The notes below the pieces were generated by a model, which saw only the letters and a list, made by a program, of their open reading frames with translations, was not told where the DNA came from and did no database searches. The translations under genes and the position numbers were made by a program. A DNA stretch of 64,000 nucleotides from Ectocarpus siliculosus (taxonomy: Eukaryota; Sar; Phaeophyceae; Ectocarpales; Ectocarpaceae). Every line of letters begins with the position of its first letter. The stretch's first letter is position 1. This document shows positions 22,002-33,577 of the stretch, piece after piece. The stretch spans positions 1,222,736-1,286,735 of the forward strand of contig FN649736.1 in the NCBI GenBank assembly GCA_000310025.1. The letters are read 5' to 3'.

Positions 22002-22727
22002 ATTGTCATCACCAATAACGTCGACCAACAGCGTGGGATCGTCAACGCAACTTGTGGTCTCGTCAGGCGCTGGGAAGACACAGCGGCTTCCTTGGAGGCA
22101 GAGGTTCAAGAGCAAGACGTAGACCACAAACGCCCGGCGTGGGTCGAGGTTGAGCTTACGACGGGCAAGGGGAAGGACAACACCGTCAAAATACAGCCTT
22201 TCGAGGACAAAAGGGTTTGGGTGCCCTACTGTAGGGGGGTAGCGGTAAGCGGCGCCTACATCGTTAAGCAGTGGCCTTTCATGGTCGCTGCTTGTATGAC
22301 CGTTCACAGAGTGCAAGGGGTAGGGTTCGAAAGGGTGGCCGTGTGGATTCCTTCTAGGGGGTTCTTCGCCCAGGGGCAGGGGTACACAGCCGTCTCCAGG
22401 GGGAAAACTCTCGGCGGGCTGTTCCTCGTCTTGCCAGACGATGTCTTGCAGGTCAGAGAGTTAGCGAGGGAGTTCCTACAGGAGGCTTTCCAACCGCCCA
22501 TTGATGCCATCAACGCTCTCGCCGACATGCGACAAAAAGTGCCGGCGACAGTTACGGTTGACGTGAGGGGTAGGGGAGTTGCGTACGCTACCCTCTGGGA
22601 TGAAAGACAGACGTACAATGCCCCAGGCGAGTGGATGGGTGTGTGGCCTGGGGTACTGTACAACGGTTCGGGTGCGGCAAGACGTATCGAGGGGGAGTAT
22701 GCACTTGCCGAGCGTTCGAACGATTAA
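22002..22727 (+). CDS. Pif1-like helicase, C-terminal exon
   Basis: It follows a good acceptor (TTCACGCAG at 21993-22001). The first residues, IVITNNVDQQRGIVNATCG, match the Pif1 segment that follows motif IV. Then come WPFMVAACMTVHRVQG (motif V, near 22275-22322) and GQGYTAVSRGKTLGGL (motif VI with its Arg, near 22375-22425). Pif1-family helicases unwind DNA 5' to 3'. In Helitron-type elements they drive strand displacement during rolling-circle transposition. The Walker A and B motifs would lie in upstream exons and are not visible, so this piece alone cannot be a functional ATPase. The frame ends at a TAA at 22725. It could be a transposon relic or the end of a split host gene. Confidence 0.7.
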   Translation: MVITNNVDQQRGIVNATCGLVRRWEDTAASLEAEVQEQDVDHKRPAWVEVELTTGKGKDNTVKIQPFEDKRVWVPYCRGVAVSGAYIVKQWPFMVAACMTVHRVQGVGFERVAVWIPSRGFFAQGQGYTAVSRGKTLGGLFLVLPDDVLQVRELAREFLQEAFQPPIDAINALADMRQKVPATVTVDVRGRGVAYATLWDERQTYNAPGEWMGVWPGVLYNGSGAARRIEGEYALAERSND

Positions 22728-22850
22728 TCCTCTTGTCCCATACAGCCAAGTGTCAACGAGCGAAGAGAGCCACACCAGTGAACAAAGCGATTTCCTGGAG
22801 AGGGGGAAACATACATTGCCTGCACACGAACTCCCGTTGAGTTCATGCAC

Positions 22851-22988
22851 GTCGACCCGCACTGGGACCGCACACTGCAACACGCCCGAAATACCGTTAA
22901 GTGCCTTCGAGCGAAGCGAGTCGACCCGCACTGGGACCGCACGCTGCAACACGCCCGAAATACCGTGAAGTGTCTTCGAGCGAAGCGA
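22851..22988. repeat. Two tandem 69-bp units with CTTCG/CGAAG hairpin
   Basis: The unit GTCGACCCGCACTGGGACCG to CTTCGAGCGAAGCGA occurs at 22851-22919 and 22920-22988 with only a few differences. Each unit ends in a small hairpin. A third hairpin-like word, CGAGCGAAGAGAG, lies near 22757. It sits 120 bp after the helicase stop codon. Confidence 0.75.
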
Positions 22989-23269
22989 GTTACGATGACA
23001 CACTCGCATTAACTCCACACCCACCCATTATATCAACAACACACCAAACCAGTCTATGAATTTTTGGGTGGAGCGGTCATTTTCGCAGCCCAATAAAAAT
23101 ATTTGGGCTTCTTACGCGGAGGAAAATGGCAATTTCCTAGAGCCCAAATTCTTACAGCCCGAACATTTCAAAGACTGACGCCGATACTTTTGCCGTGAGA
23201 AAATGAGTGGGGGTCACATGCCGATCATGCCAGAACGAGGGCCTAGACATTTGCTGTCCGAACAGAAAC
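22989..23269. other. Spacer, nothing recognised
   Basis: AT-richer sequence with no supported feature. Confidence 0.4.
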
Positions 23270-24035
23270 CAGTCTCGTGAGGTGACGCACAAACCCTCCG
23301 CAGGTGTCAAACATTCAGGGCATTCTGCGTCTTGTTGGCCGCACACGAGCCGAAAACGTCAACCCTGCGAAGTCGCTCTGCCGACATTCTTGCCTTCCGG
23401 CCGAAAAGAGCCGTTTTTGAGCCTGCCGCATGTTAGACCAACCAGTCCACAACACATGCCAGAGAAAGGCTTTAAGCCGACGATATCCACAACCTGCAGC
23501 CAAATGCGTGCGTGCGGTCATATACATCTGCTCGCGTCCCAGAAACTAGACATTGCGAAGTTTTGATTGAACACGACCTGCCAACATGAATCGAAGCGTG
23601 TGTCGACGTCGATGTTTTGGACTGTTTTCTTGTTCCGCCGCGTGTTTGCTCCGAGTGTCAACGGCTACCAGTCAATAACGCATGCCAAGGGGAGACTTTA
23701 GGCCGACGGCATCCACAAACTGCAGCCAATGGGGTGCGTTCTACGTACCCTCTGCTCGCGTCCCAACAGGGCGTATTCATTGTGCAGCTGGGTTTCAGTC
23801 AGCGCTATCGCCAAAAAAGCACTACAAAAATCTTGTCCTAAATATGTAAACATCAATTCAATCAACTATGTGATCGAAATCCATACTGGCATCAAACAAA
23901 ACTGTGATCGAAATCCATAATTGAGTGAAACGTGTGATCGGTCACACACATACCCTCTGCAGGAGACCCAAAAACAGGCCGCTCTGTGTCTTGTTGGGCG
24001 CGGACGAGCCGGAAACGTAAACTATGACACAAAAA
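23270..24035. repeat. Degenerate tandem repeat, period ~226 bp
   Basis: The block ACCAGTC..CATGCCA..AGGCTTTA-GCCGACG..ATCCACAA-CTGCAGCCAA..CTCTGCTCGCGTCCCA occurs near 23441-23550 and again near 23667-23770. A second block, built on TCTTGTTGG-CGC and ACGAGCCGAAAACGT with a GCAGG word ahead, occurs near 23300-23365 and again near 23958-24020. Identity is low, so the array is old. Confidence 0.55.
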
Positions 24036-24954
24036 CTTGAACGGACCTCTTTTTTCCACTGGGACAAATGTGTCTCGAGGGGCCCTAAGAACGTTGCTCG
24101 GATCTATTTTTTCCTTGCAGACCCCCATCTCCCTAGAGAGAGAAAAAAATCCTGACAGAAATGGCCTCCGGCCACATCCAGAATTTATTTTGGCCATCTA
24201 CGATTTCTTAAGCTAAAATTCATCGGTGGACGTTCTCGAGTAGCTTCGACAGATTTTCGAGTGAGACAGACGGAAGAAATGTTGCTGCTGCCACCGTCCG
24301 CCCTTCCTGCAGGTTTAGTACAAAATCTTCTAGCAGTTTGTGTGAAAAGCGCGTCTCTCTTGGATCTGGACGAAATGACTTGTTCCTTCTATGTCGTATC
24401 ACCCTCGATGCCAGACGGAAGCTACTTACCCACCAGCAACAAATTTAGTCGCCCTCCCGCGGCCCGAACAACGAATCAGGAATCGGAGCCTCAAATATGT
24501 GCTTTTCTGCGCCATCAGCAACGTTCGGCTTTGGTGTCTGCTGTTTTGTGTTTGAGTGTGGATACTCACAGAGAGACGAAGCGCCCAAAATACGCAAACG
24601 CACAGAGGTTCGCAAAAATAGGACAAATTGTTCTAAACAAGCAGACCCTCGTCCGGGTTTTGAATCCCATTCGTGGAGGACGACGGAACTACAGTAGAGA
24701 GCTCCCGAAAACCAGTGTGACAAGGGCCAGCCGTGCATCTGCAAAGAGTGGTTGGGCTTGGGGAGAGCCTTTTCATTTTCGATAAGATGGGCAGAGGAAA
24801 GAACTTCCGATGCGCAGTGCAAGAAAAGGCTAAGGCTGCTACCCAGACGGGAGAGCCATATGCCCTCAGCTGATCCGCAAGGCACAGCTTCCCCAGGTGT
24901 AGGTGGGGGAGGCCGTACCCTCAAAAGCTTCCTCGCCAGGAGAGATTAGAAGGG
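24036..24954. other. Intergenic, nothing recognised
   Basis: A 174-residue plus frame (24261-24785) and a 159-residue minus frame (24445-24924) overlap without any domain. Neither is credible as a gene. Confidence 0.4.
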
Positions 24955-25085
24955 AATGCATTAGAGGAGTATATTATATTCGGATTTCAACAGAGCCCCC
25001 CAGAATTGGACAACAAAAGGGAGTACTATCAACATTACCAGGTACTATATCCAAGCCCCCAGCAGAGCCCGGTCTATCGCAAGAG
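24955..25085 (+). repeat. Dispersed ~110-bp repeat (R6), copy 1
   Basis: The ordered words AGTATATTATATTC, CAACAGAGCCCCCCAGA, GACAACAAAAGGGAGTAC, ATCAACATT and CCCAGCAGAGCCC recur at 34705-34815 and 35140-35295 with changes. Confidence 0.55.
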
Positions 25086-27600
25086 GTGTAGCGATGGCAT
25101 CCCCCATAGATCAACTTTCGAAGCTCGATGCTCCACAATCAAGTAGGGGCGGAAAGAGTCCGATATGTCCACGGAAAGACCTCTACCATGTTTCCGAAAC
25201 CACATGGCACAACCTTGGCTGTGCAGCAATCTTCCGCATCATCCAGTGTCCATTGTGCAAGAACGACTGATACCTGTTCTGTGCGTAATTCGCCTCTCTC
25301 TTTCGTAGTTTCTCCGGGGAATCATTGCCCTCAGGGGGCGGGCGGCCAGACTACGAGGGAAGTCTGGTCCTTTTGTACAGTGAATCACGCCGTTGCAGAT
25401 GTGGTCAGGGTGATGTGTTGTGCACAGCAGTAGAAAGGTTGATGTAATACACAAATGTAGGCTGCCGTGTAGCGGGAGGTTGTTGTAGGTTAGTGTTGAC
25501 AAATAACGTCACGGGAACAGTCTAAAGCAGGAGGTGAACCGCAAGCTCCCGGCGGCTGAAACATCTGTTCGAAAGTCTTCGTATTCGTGTCGTTCGTTCG
25601 TTATTGATGGGTTTATTTCAGCGTTGTTTATTCGTCACGGTTTCACGTCGCGGAAACGCTCCTGAGTACATAATATAGACTTAGATTTCGCGAGCTCTAC
25701 TGTGAAGCACACGTGCGATGGAGTTAATGGGCATGGGCATGAATGTGCCGACGAGCATCGTGCCGTTGAGAAGGAAGGACGGCAAAAGGCTCGCATCCGA
25801 GAATGGAAGAAATACCGAAGCGTCGGAGGTGGCTACATTTTTGTGTAGGCTTTCGTTATCATTTTTGACTCGGCACTCGCTGTATAAGTGTTGTTGAAAA
25901 CGACGCACGCAATGTACTGAGCGATGACCACAGCACGGAGAAGTACATACCTCGATGTGCGCGAGATCGTTTCCACCGGAAATTACAGCAGTTCGAGCTT
26001 CGGATGAATTTGTAGAGCGGCGCGTGGTTGTGGTAAGGTGTACCACGTTTTCGGTAAGGAATTCATTCCGTCGCAAATTACGATGTTTGATTCTGGGTGG
26101 TGAATGGAAAGGGGTTCCACCGCGGGGGTATTTTGCGAATTACGACTTGTTTGTCGCTGGGTGACAAATAAGTTCACGTTGCATAGCACTCACAGCCACG
26201 CCACGGCAGCTATTCATTGGATAGATGGGAATATACCTCGTCAGCGCGCAGAACACGGTTGATTTCTGTGCATTGGCAACAAGATGCGGTGCTTGTTGTG
26301 TACGGCAGTGCTTCACATCTGTATATATTTTATAAAAGGAGTCCAAGAACACAGAAGGAGGCAGTATTGTAAAATAAATTGAACTTGTAATCAACTGGCG
26401 AGACGCAGCAACAGTCCAAGACGAGCGCATCGTTGCTCGAGTGCAGCAAGATCTAGATAACCCGCACATAGGGCAGGCTTGTTGTTGTTGGTGCAACAGG
26501 TACGTCGAACGACTGAAGTAAACAGTGTGTGGAACGGCTGATGGAAAGTCGGCAGCAGGGTCATCAGGCGATAGATTCATTTCGCATGGGATTGCAATCC
26601 AACAATGTCGTGAATGTTCGCGCTCTCCATCTGAAACTACTGAGCTCAACGGCTACCCACTACTTAGTACGCCATTTTTCGCAGAATTACGTAAGGCGAC
26701 GGCAAGGGTTCGCTCGTTGCGCGGCGAAAACAAATCGACTCCATGTGCGTCATTCCTTCTGTAAGACCCGGACCTTACCACACTTATGTCATTTTTTCGT
26801 AGTTCACCGCTAACAAATTGGTTCCTCTCTCGGTCTCTCGCACGCCAGCAACCAGTTCATGTTTTGAGTTGGATTACAATCGATGATCCGCCTTAACTCT
26901 GAAATCAAGTCTAATGCCGCGCGACATCCTGTGAGAGAGGAAAGCGTTTGTGGCACGCAGTTTCCGGATTGGTGAAAAGAACCGCGGCGGAATTTCAAAA
27001 AATAGGCACGAGCGAAGATCCTTGGACGACGGGTGGCGTCATCCACGGTCGCATCCATCCTAGACGACCAGTTAGGATATCTCGGGGTTATCGATGGCTG
27101 ATGACCTGATGACATATCTGTGAAGAGAGAAATGGGAGAAAGCGGGGAGATCCAATCCGCCGACCGATTCGCGTAGAGTAGAGTTCTGGTTCGATGATGA
27201 CGGATGGTGGAGTTATATCTAGATCGTAGATGCTTGCTTGATATTAGACTAAATAGTTTTCCATCACTGCTGATGGTGGGCATTATATTTCCTTGCCTCC
27301 ACGAGCCCCAATCTCTCTCCTGAAATGCCCGGATCGTTCTAAGGAAGCTAGTAAATTGTGATACGAGTTACTACTGCTGGGGTCCACACGCAGCCAATCG
27401 CCATGTCTCATTGAATAGCTGTTTACAAGAAGTGAGAGCTTGGATCTATCCACACTCGCAGTATTTGTCATCTGCGTCATCTCCACATCACCATGGAGCA
27501 AAAATGCTCAGATCACCCTGATCCTTCAGATTTACCAGGAGCAGGCGTGTATCCGCAGAGATCATACTATGAAACTGTGTCCTTTAGATCACCTCTGGCA
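25086..27600. other. Intergenic, no gene recognised
   Basis: Several frames of 130-170 residues occur on the minus strand (25681-26076, 26140-26649, 26810-27283). I recognise no family in any of them, and their composition does not look selected. No RNA gene or repeat was seen. Confidence 0.4.
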
Positions 27601-27848
27601 TGCAGACACGCCTGAAATCAGCAAGACCTAGGACTAGAATCCTCGACCTCGTCGATTCACCTCCTTGGTGATGGCAAACAGTGTATTATTTCGCACGATT
27701 CTCTCTCCTTCTCCATTTATATCTCTCGCCTGCTAATATGCCAACCAGGTAGATAGAAACCTCAATATACATAACTTAGACATGCAGATATATACAAAGG
27801 CGGCTCCCCCACCGTCAACTACAGCTACCCATGTGCACTACATCCCCA
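27601..27848 (-). mobile_element. Solo LTR of the gypsy family, old (fossil)
   Basis: It is recognisable end to end on the minus strand by CACGCCTGAAATCA, CACCTCCTTGGTGATGG, ATGCCAACCAGGTAGATAGAAA and the closing CTACATCCCCA. It has diverged much more than the other copies, so it is probably the oldest LTR in the window. No internal gypsy sequence flanks it. Confidence 0.8.
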
Positions 27849-28560
27849 GGCCAAAACACCCACACCACCTACTATTGTCCTATTGATCAAAAGGAACATA
27901 CAATTATTGGATATCTAGTTCGACGTGTAGAGATCTGATCAAAAATGTCCTCCGACACTGCTGTAATGTGTAATCCATCTGTGATATCTTGAACATGCCG
28001 GGAAAGGCCGCGTCTGGGAGATCAGCTGGCACCTACGGCTCTCTGGTTGATATTTCTTCAAGACTCCATACTTCTTCAAGAGATACAGGCCATTCAACCA
28101 AACCAGTTGAAGAGAGGTAAAGAGGGGAGAGAGGTAAGCAGTGTAAATGTACCTCGAGAGTACGCGTAAAGAGCCAAGGGTGGTACAACAGGGTGGTATT
28201 CTAATCGCCAAACACTACCCTCCAGCGGTTTTTTATTTTTTCATTTTTTTCATTTTATTTTCATTTATTTTCTCTTCTCCTTACGGTTTCCATTTTAATT
28301 TTTTCTCCTTTTTTTTCTCTTTGTCCTTTTTTTTTCTCTCTTTTTTTCTCTCTTTTTCTGTGCCAGATGGACTTGTCTCTGCTTGCGTTGTGAAGTACCA
28401 AGATTGAACCAAGGGAGTGTGCCTCTTTCTCTCCGGCCCATGATAGATAGTGACTGCTAATCTCAGTTGATACCCCGCATAGCGTGAAGAGGGAGTGGAG
28501 GACTCCAGAATATCTGTCGTTGATTTCTATTGACTTGCGGACCGCTCGGGGTCAGTTTAT
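27849..28560. other. Intergenic with T/C-rich tract
   Basis: The stretch 28205-28360 is almost pure T and C on the plus strand. No gene is seen. Confidence 0.5.
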
Positions 28561-28564
28561 TTGA

Positions 28565-28685
28565 GTGTACCTTTTTAGGGTAAGTTAACCTGTGACCACG
28601 GGAATCGACCGCGTCGAGTGTTGGATCAGTACGGACATACGAAGGTACTGGGTAGAGAGAGATCGGAACGGTTTTTAATGCGAAG

Positions 28686-28719
<34 letters not shown>

Positions 28720-28722
28720 GCA
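28565..28722 (+). mobile_element. CAA-tailed SINE-like repeat, copy 1
   Basis: It shares an ordered pattern with 31640-31760: TTA-CCTGTGACCA-GG, then GTACGGA, GGTAC-GG, a CGGAAC-GTT word and a tail of CAA units, about twelve of them at 28687-28721. A conserved body plus a simple-repeat tail is typical of a retroposed short element. No Pol III boxes are clear, so the class is uncertain. Confidence 0.5.
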
Positions 28723-31000
28723 GAACCGAGGTGCACAGTCTTCGGATGTACGCATACGCTGGTGTAGTAGGCTGGCGGCTTTCTTACCGCACGTGTCCCA
28801 CAACACCGCAAGCCGCTGCTTGACTTCCTCTCTCTCTCTCTCTCTTTCTCGTCCTCTCTCGGTTGTTTGTGTCGCTTTGCTCATGGTGCTCAAATATGAA
28901 TCTACTTTCTTTTATTTTGCATCGACAGCTGGGTAGGATTCAACAGTGCTCCAGTTTGTGCATAGTTAATTTGTGTTTTGATGCGAAAGTGTTTACGGTT
29001 TGGAATGCCTCCCAACGAAATAGGCCCAACTGCGGCGAGCACACATTCCGCTGATACCTTGAGGTCCTCGGGCATGCCAATTTATGTACCGAGAAAAGGT
29101 TTGCTGCTGGGTGTGGACTGGGCTCTGCTCGGGACAAGATATGGTAAATAGTTGGAGATGTTGATGGTACCCTCTTGTTGTCTCATCCGCGGGTCCTGTG
29201 TTGATGTCTGCACATAATATGCTCCCCTCCCTTGTCTTCCTTCTACCCCCTACTATGGGGGCTTAGGGGCTTTGCCCCCTCCCTCACACCCTGGGGAGGC
29301 TGCCTGCCCTAGGGGGTCAACGGAGGGCATATGACTCTATTGTCCGTGTTGGCCGAAGTACACAGACGGTCCATTGCAATTCTTCGATGGTGCTAAGACG
29401 CAAAATTGAACGATTTTTACATTCTTCAGCAAAAGACGTCTTGGTGTGGACACATCAGTTGATTGAAATAACATTTGGACAAGTTTTTGGCTGCCTTCAG
29501 CGACCTGGGCGTGTCACTCTCTTCATCTCTAAGACATTGCGAGTACACCTGTATCTGGGAGCGGCATACTGTCACCTTCAAAAAGAATCGCACCTCTGAT
29601 TGTTCGAATCGGGCACACATGGTACGGGCGGGTGCCTGGCGAGCTCTGGACATGGATGTCCTTCCTCAGAAGGGAGCGAAAGAAACGATTCGCTGCCGCA
29701 AGATCCAGAGAAAGAAATGTTCTAGCTCCAAAACCATCATTACGTCACTAACATGTCACATGTGCGTAGAGAGTACAGAGGCCCCCAGGGGGGACAACAA
29801 AGCATTATGACCATCGTCGGAGATGGCACGTTCTAAGCCCCAAACGAACCCGAGCCTACAACACCCCCAATAGTACATCGCTACAATGCCTTAGTAGACC
29901 CGGCTAGCTTGACAACAAACGGTACGCCTACATACCAAAAAATGTACACATCGAGAGTGTTGAATGAACACCCGGTGAAGCAAATCGGGTGATGGGCAAC
30001 AAAAGCCACAGCATCCTTGTTCGCAGCAGGCAAGTATGAAGGCCACCTACATGTGTAAGATGCCAAAAATATCCTTCCTACACAACCTTGACGTTTAGGG
30101 TGTCCAAAAATTGTTGCGTCCAATAAATCGAGACCCATATTGGATATTGATTTTTGATTTCGGGTTGGCTCTACACAGCGCAGGCGGGGAGTCGAAACCA
30201 AAAATCAACCCGAAAGACACGAACGAGGCCCCCAAATGCCCCTTGCGACTCTTCAAGCCATGGCATTCAAGACGGCGTACATTATTTCCGAGCGCCCGCT
30301 ATAATCAGGAATGTTGGAGGGTGTTGGTCTCCCCATATAAATTCACTGCGAGCAGTACGGGATTAAATGCGCCGTGCTGATGTAGGAAAGCTGCAAAAGC
30401 TGCCTTTGCCTTGAGTTGACAATTTGTTCTTGTCTGGGGGATGATTCCCTCTCTCCCAATTTAGAGTAGATCTCGCTCAAAGAAAGTGTATACCTTGCTC
30501 TACTGGATTTCAGCTACCTAGTTATCGAAATGAAGGGATGTACGGTTTTGTGAGGGTGTGTGTGAGGCAAGCATTTGTTTTTTATTTGGAGTCGAATCGT
30601 GCTCGCTTTAGATGTTACTATTTCGATAGATTATCGGAACACATACCCTCGTCCACAAGCCGGCGGCGGAACACTGGAATGTTGTCCAAGCCGTGCCATT
30701 CTTGATTTTGGATTTAGGACGAAAAACTTGTCTGACAAGGACCACCGTCCATCACATACCCCAACGAAGTCATCGCCAACGATGAACATCACCCCCGCAT
30801 TGCCAAAAGTGTCTGTCATAGATGCCCCACAGCTTCACAGCCTAGCATGCCTGAGTGATGTTGAAGGATGTCGCAACACCATGACACGCTAACGCGTATC
30901 AGGCATCCTCTACATATCCAATCAGTCGGCGACCCAAGGATGATTTAGGTGGCCGACACCCTACGAGAGCGGAGATGCCAAAACCAATCAGCAATACTGT
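28723..31000. other. Intergenic, nothing recognised
   Basis: A (CT)n stretch lies near 28828-28850, and a GC-rich segment with CCCCCT/AGGGGG self-complementarity near 29240-29315. No domain-bearing frame or RNA gene was recognised. Confidence 0.4.
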
Positions 31001-31251
31001 TGTGGATGCAGCGTACTGTGAGGAACTAGTTCTGGTGGGGATGCCACCTTATGGATCTGCACGTCTTAGACATGGTTCCCCGCTTGCACGGAATGTTGGG
31101 AGGGGAGTATGGATAGTGGAGAGAGAGAGACAAATAAGTGCGAAAATACTCACTCTTGTTTTTCATTGTCGAGGTGGAGAATTGGCCAGCCCCCCGAGGC
31201 CGCGTGGGGCGTGTCTGATCCTACCCCTTGTCTCATTCAGGCGTGTCCTAA
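31001..31251 (+). mobile_element. Solo LTR of the gypsy family (fossil)
   Basis: It begins TGTGGATGCAGCG and ends AGGCGTGTCCTAA, with the internal CCAGCCCCCCGAGGCC block and a GA-rich stretch. It is clearly diverged from the LTRs of elements 1 to 3. No internal sequence adjoins it. Confidence 0.8.
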
Positions 31252-31639
31252 GCTTCGGGCCATCAAGCATGCATACACAAAGTGCAAATTCATCAATATG
31301 TTTGATAATGCTACCATCGCGACAAGTCTCCTTTTGACGCTAACACGTACGTTGTCCGTGGTGTCTCTGAGACGCCTAGACTGGGTTGGAATTCTGGCTC
31401 AATGTTTGTGTGGAGGTTTGCAGCCCACAATGGTGGCGCGAGGTTTGGCTCTCTGTCTGTTTGGTCAGATGGGGTCTTCTGTATACCTGGTATGTTATGT
31501 ATTCTTTCTGCTCTTTATTCGGGTTCGCTCGCCTCCTGCTTTTGTTTTCTGTGTTTGCTTCTGTTAGTCTGCTATCGCGTTCGAAGATTTTTTGGGTGCC
31601 GTTTCTGTTTCCGATCTTTGATTAATGGGTGTGTATCCT
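31252..31639. other. Intergenic, nothing recognised
   Basis: Hydrophobic-looking short frames here are T-rich chance frames with no motif. Confidence 0.4.
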
Positions 31640-31760
31640 CTTCGGAGTAGTTAGCCTGTGACCATGGAAGGCGCACGTAGTTGTTCCGGTACGGATGTTG
31701 GAAGGTACGGAGCAAGACCGGAACAGTTGCAAATATAAACAATACAACAACAACAGCAAT
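31640..31760 (+). mobile_element. CAA-tailed SINE-like repeat, copy 2
   Basis: It matches 28565-28722 through TTAGCCTGTGACCATGG, GTACGGATG, GGTACGGAGC, CCGGAACAGTT and a short CAA-repeat tail. Confidence 0.5.
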
Positions 31761-32507
31761 CCCATTTCTGATGATGATGAGTGTAGACTGGACTCTGCCC
31801 GGAGGTTGCATTTAGATTATGTATATGGTCATGGTTCTGTTGTCGCATTTAGGGGGCCTTTCTACTCCCGTCTCTTCGCTGTTGTTGGCCCGGGCTCCCT
31901 TCTCACACGCTGAGGGTGCCAGGCTAGGGAAGTACACCGTGGCAGCACGGCAGCACGAAAACGCTCACCGATGACGGCACAGACACTAACCTCCACAGGA
32001 GGGTTCCCCAGTAGTTGCGCTCGCCCGTGTGCTCGGCGTCTGTCTAGTCGAACAATACCCTAAACCGGCCTTCCGTTGGTCGAGTCTCTGTATGCAGATT
32101 TCACGGGCACTTTTTTCACCATTTTTCGATGTTATGATGCATTTACAGTTCATACCGTTTGCTAAATGCGTTTTATTCACGTTTGGACTGTTCGTCTCAG
32201 GGACAAATTGAAACTACACAAACGGTGTGGCGTGATGCGGCATACTCTACAGTTGTTGAAGACTTAGCGGATCAAGGACGCGGAAGCCCACTGCCGTCTA
32301 CCGGACGAGCACCTAGGGAGCGAGCTCTGGAGGGAGCAATGCTAGGGGGGAGGGAGTGAAGGGGTGGTCTGTCTGGGATTTGGGAGCTAGGGCGAAGTAG
32401 GCACGACGGTGGAAAACACTCTAATTGTTGCGTACGTATTTGTTCTTGCTCATGAACTGACTTTTCAACGACAACGCTTGACTCCACCACCGATGCTGCG
32501 ACGCTAC
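31761..32507. other. Intergenic, nothing recognised
   Basis: No supported gene or repeat. Confidence 0.4.
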
Positions 32508-33215
32508 ACTGTAGCTCGTGCTACCGTTACTGCGCCATGAGTAGCAGTGGTTTCCCTGCTTTCCTCGGAATGTCTCTTCAACCCCTCGATGGGGCCGGAA
32601 CGGCGGCGGCGGCTCCATTGCTTTTTCGTGCCATGTTGTAAAAATCAGAGATATCTCTTTTTCGTCGGTGTTTGTTTTCCGCTCGTCTTTGAAATTTGTG
32701 CACAGGCCCAACGGCCCTGCCACCAAAGGTACTGCAGGTGTTGCTACCGTTCCTGCACGATGAGTAGCAGTGGTTTTCTTACTTTCCTTGCAACGTCTGT
32801 TGAGCCCCATAGACTGGCCGTAACGGGAGTGCCTGTTGCAAATCCGGTTGGGTGTGTATTGAGTTTTTCATGACATCGCTGCCTCTTCCGTGTGCGTGTG
32901 GGTGCGTTTTTGAACTGGTGTTTGACTCTACTTTCTGCGTTGCTGCACAGCCTGCGTAGCTGCAGCTCTTGCTACTGTTTCTGCGCCATTGATAGAAGCG
33001 GTTGCCCTGTTTTGCTTGCAATGTCTCTTCAACTCCGTAGAACGGCGACAAGGGGGGCGGCGGCTTCAGTTCCTATTTTGTAGCATGAATGAAAAAACCA
33101 GACCTACCAGGTGGATTTTTTCCGCTCATCTCCGAAAATTTCGCCCGGGCGGAACGACTCTGCAGCCGGCGTAACTGCAGCTTTTGCGACCGTTTCTGTG
33201 GCAAAACTGACGTCA
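32508..33215. repeat. Tandem repeat, four units of ~213-225 bp
   Basis: Unit starts lie near 32508, 32733, 32957 and 33170. Each begins with a CTGCAG/CTGTAGC word and continues GCTACCGTT-CTGCGCCATGA, TTGCCCTG-TTTCCTTGCAATGTCTCTTCAAC and a CGGCGG block. The fourth unit is partial. Units are perhaps 70-75 percent alike by eye. Short frames crossing the array repeat with it and are not genes. Confidence 0.75.
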
Positions 33216-33577
33216 AGTTTCTTACAGCGGCTTGTGCTGTCTTGAATTTATGGGTCGAGCTTACATGTGTTTGCTTGTTAAATGAGTGCCCAGCATGCGT
33301 GTGTGTTTGTTAGCGTGATCTTACAGCGCACATGCAGAATATTTGAACAACACAGTGAGCTCTGCGCTTGACCCTGGTTTTGGACCCAAACTCTGTCCCG
33401 AACTACTGTTCAACAGGCTTTTGTTTTGTCCTGTCAGGCCAATCAAAGCCCAACTTTGACAGCCGCGTCCATTTGCGGAGAAACATACTGAACATTTGCT
33501 GTGACAGCTGGGATTTTTTTGAAATGTTTTTGAGCGCACGGACAATGACATGGCGGTGGTGTGGTGAGCGTGCTCCG

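Larger units (their letters stand above)
21125..22990 (+). mobile_element. Helitron2/Helentron-like remnant (OTU + Pif1 helicase)
   Basis: An OTU-type cysteine protease exon is followed on the same strand by the C-terminal part of a Pif1-like helicase. OTU and Pif1-family helicase domains in one protein are known from Helitron2 (Helentron) rolling-circle transposons, where OTU lies between the Rep nuclease and the helicase. Here neither the Rep HUH motif nor helicase motifs I to IV can be seen, and only about 420 bp separates the two coding parts. It is therefore a remnant, or two separate gene pieces. The right end carries paired 69-bp repeats with CTTCG/CGAAG hairpins that could be a terminal structure. 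A host gene assembled from captured domains is the alternative. Confidence 0.5.

Noticed and set aside
26810-27283. Possible copia polyprotein piece
   Set aside because: A few residues look like a pre-integrase segment, but no zinc, catalytic or RT motif is present. It is indistinguishable from a chance frame.
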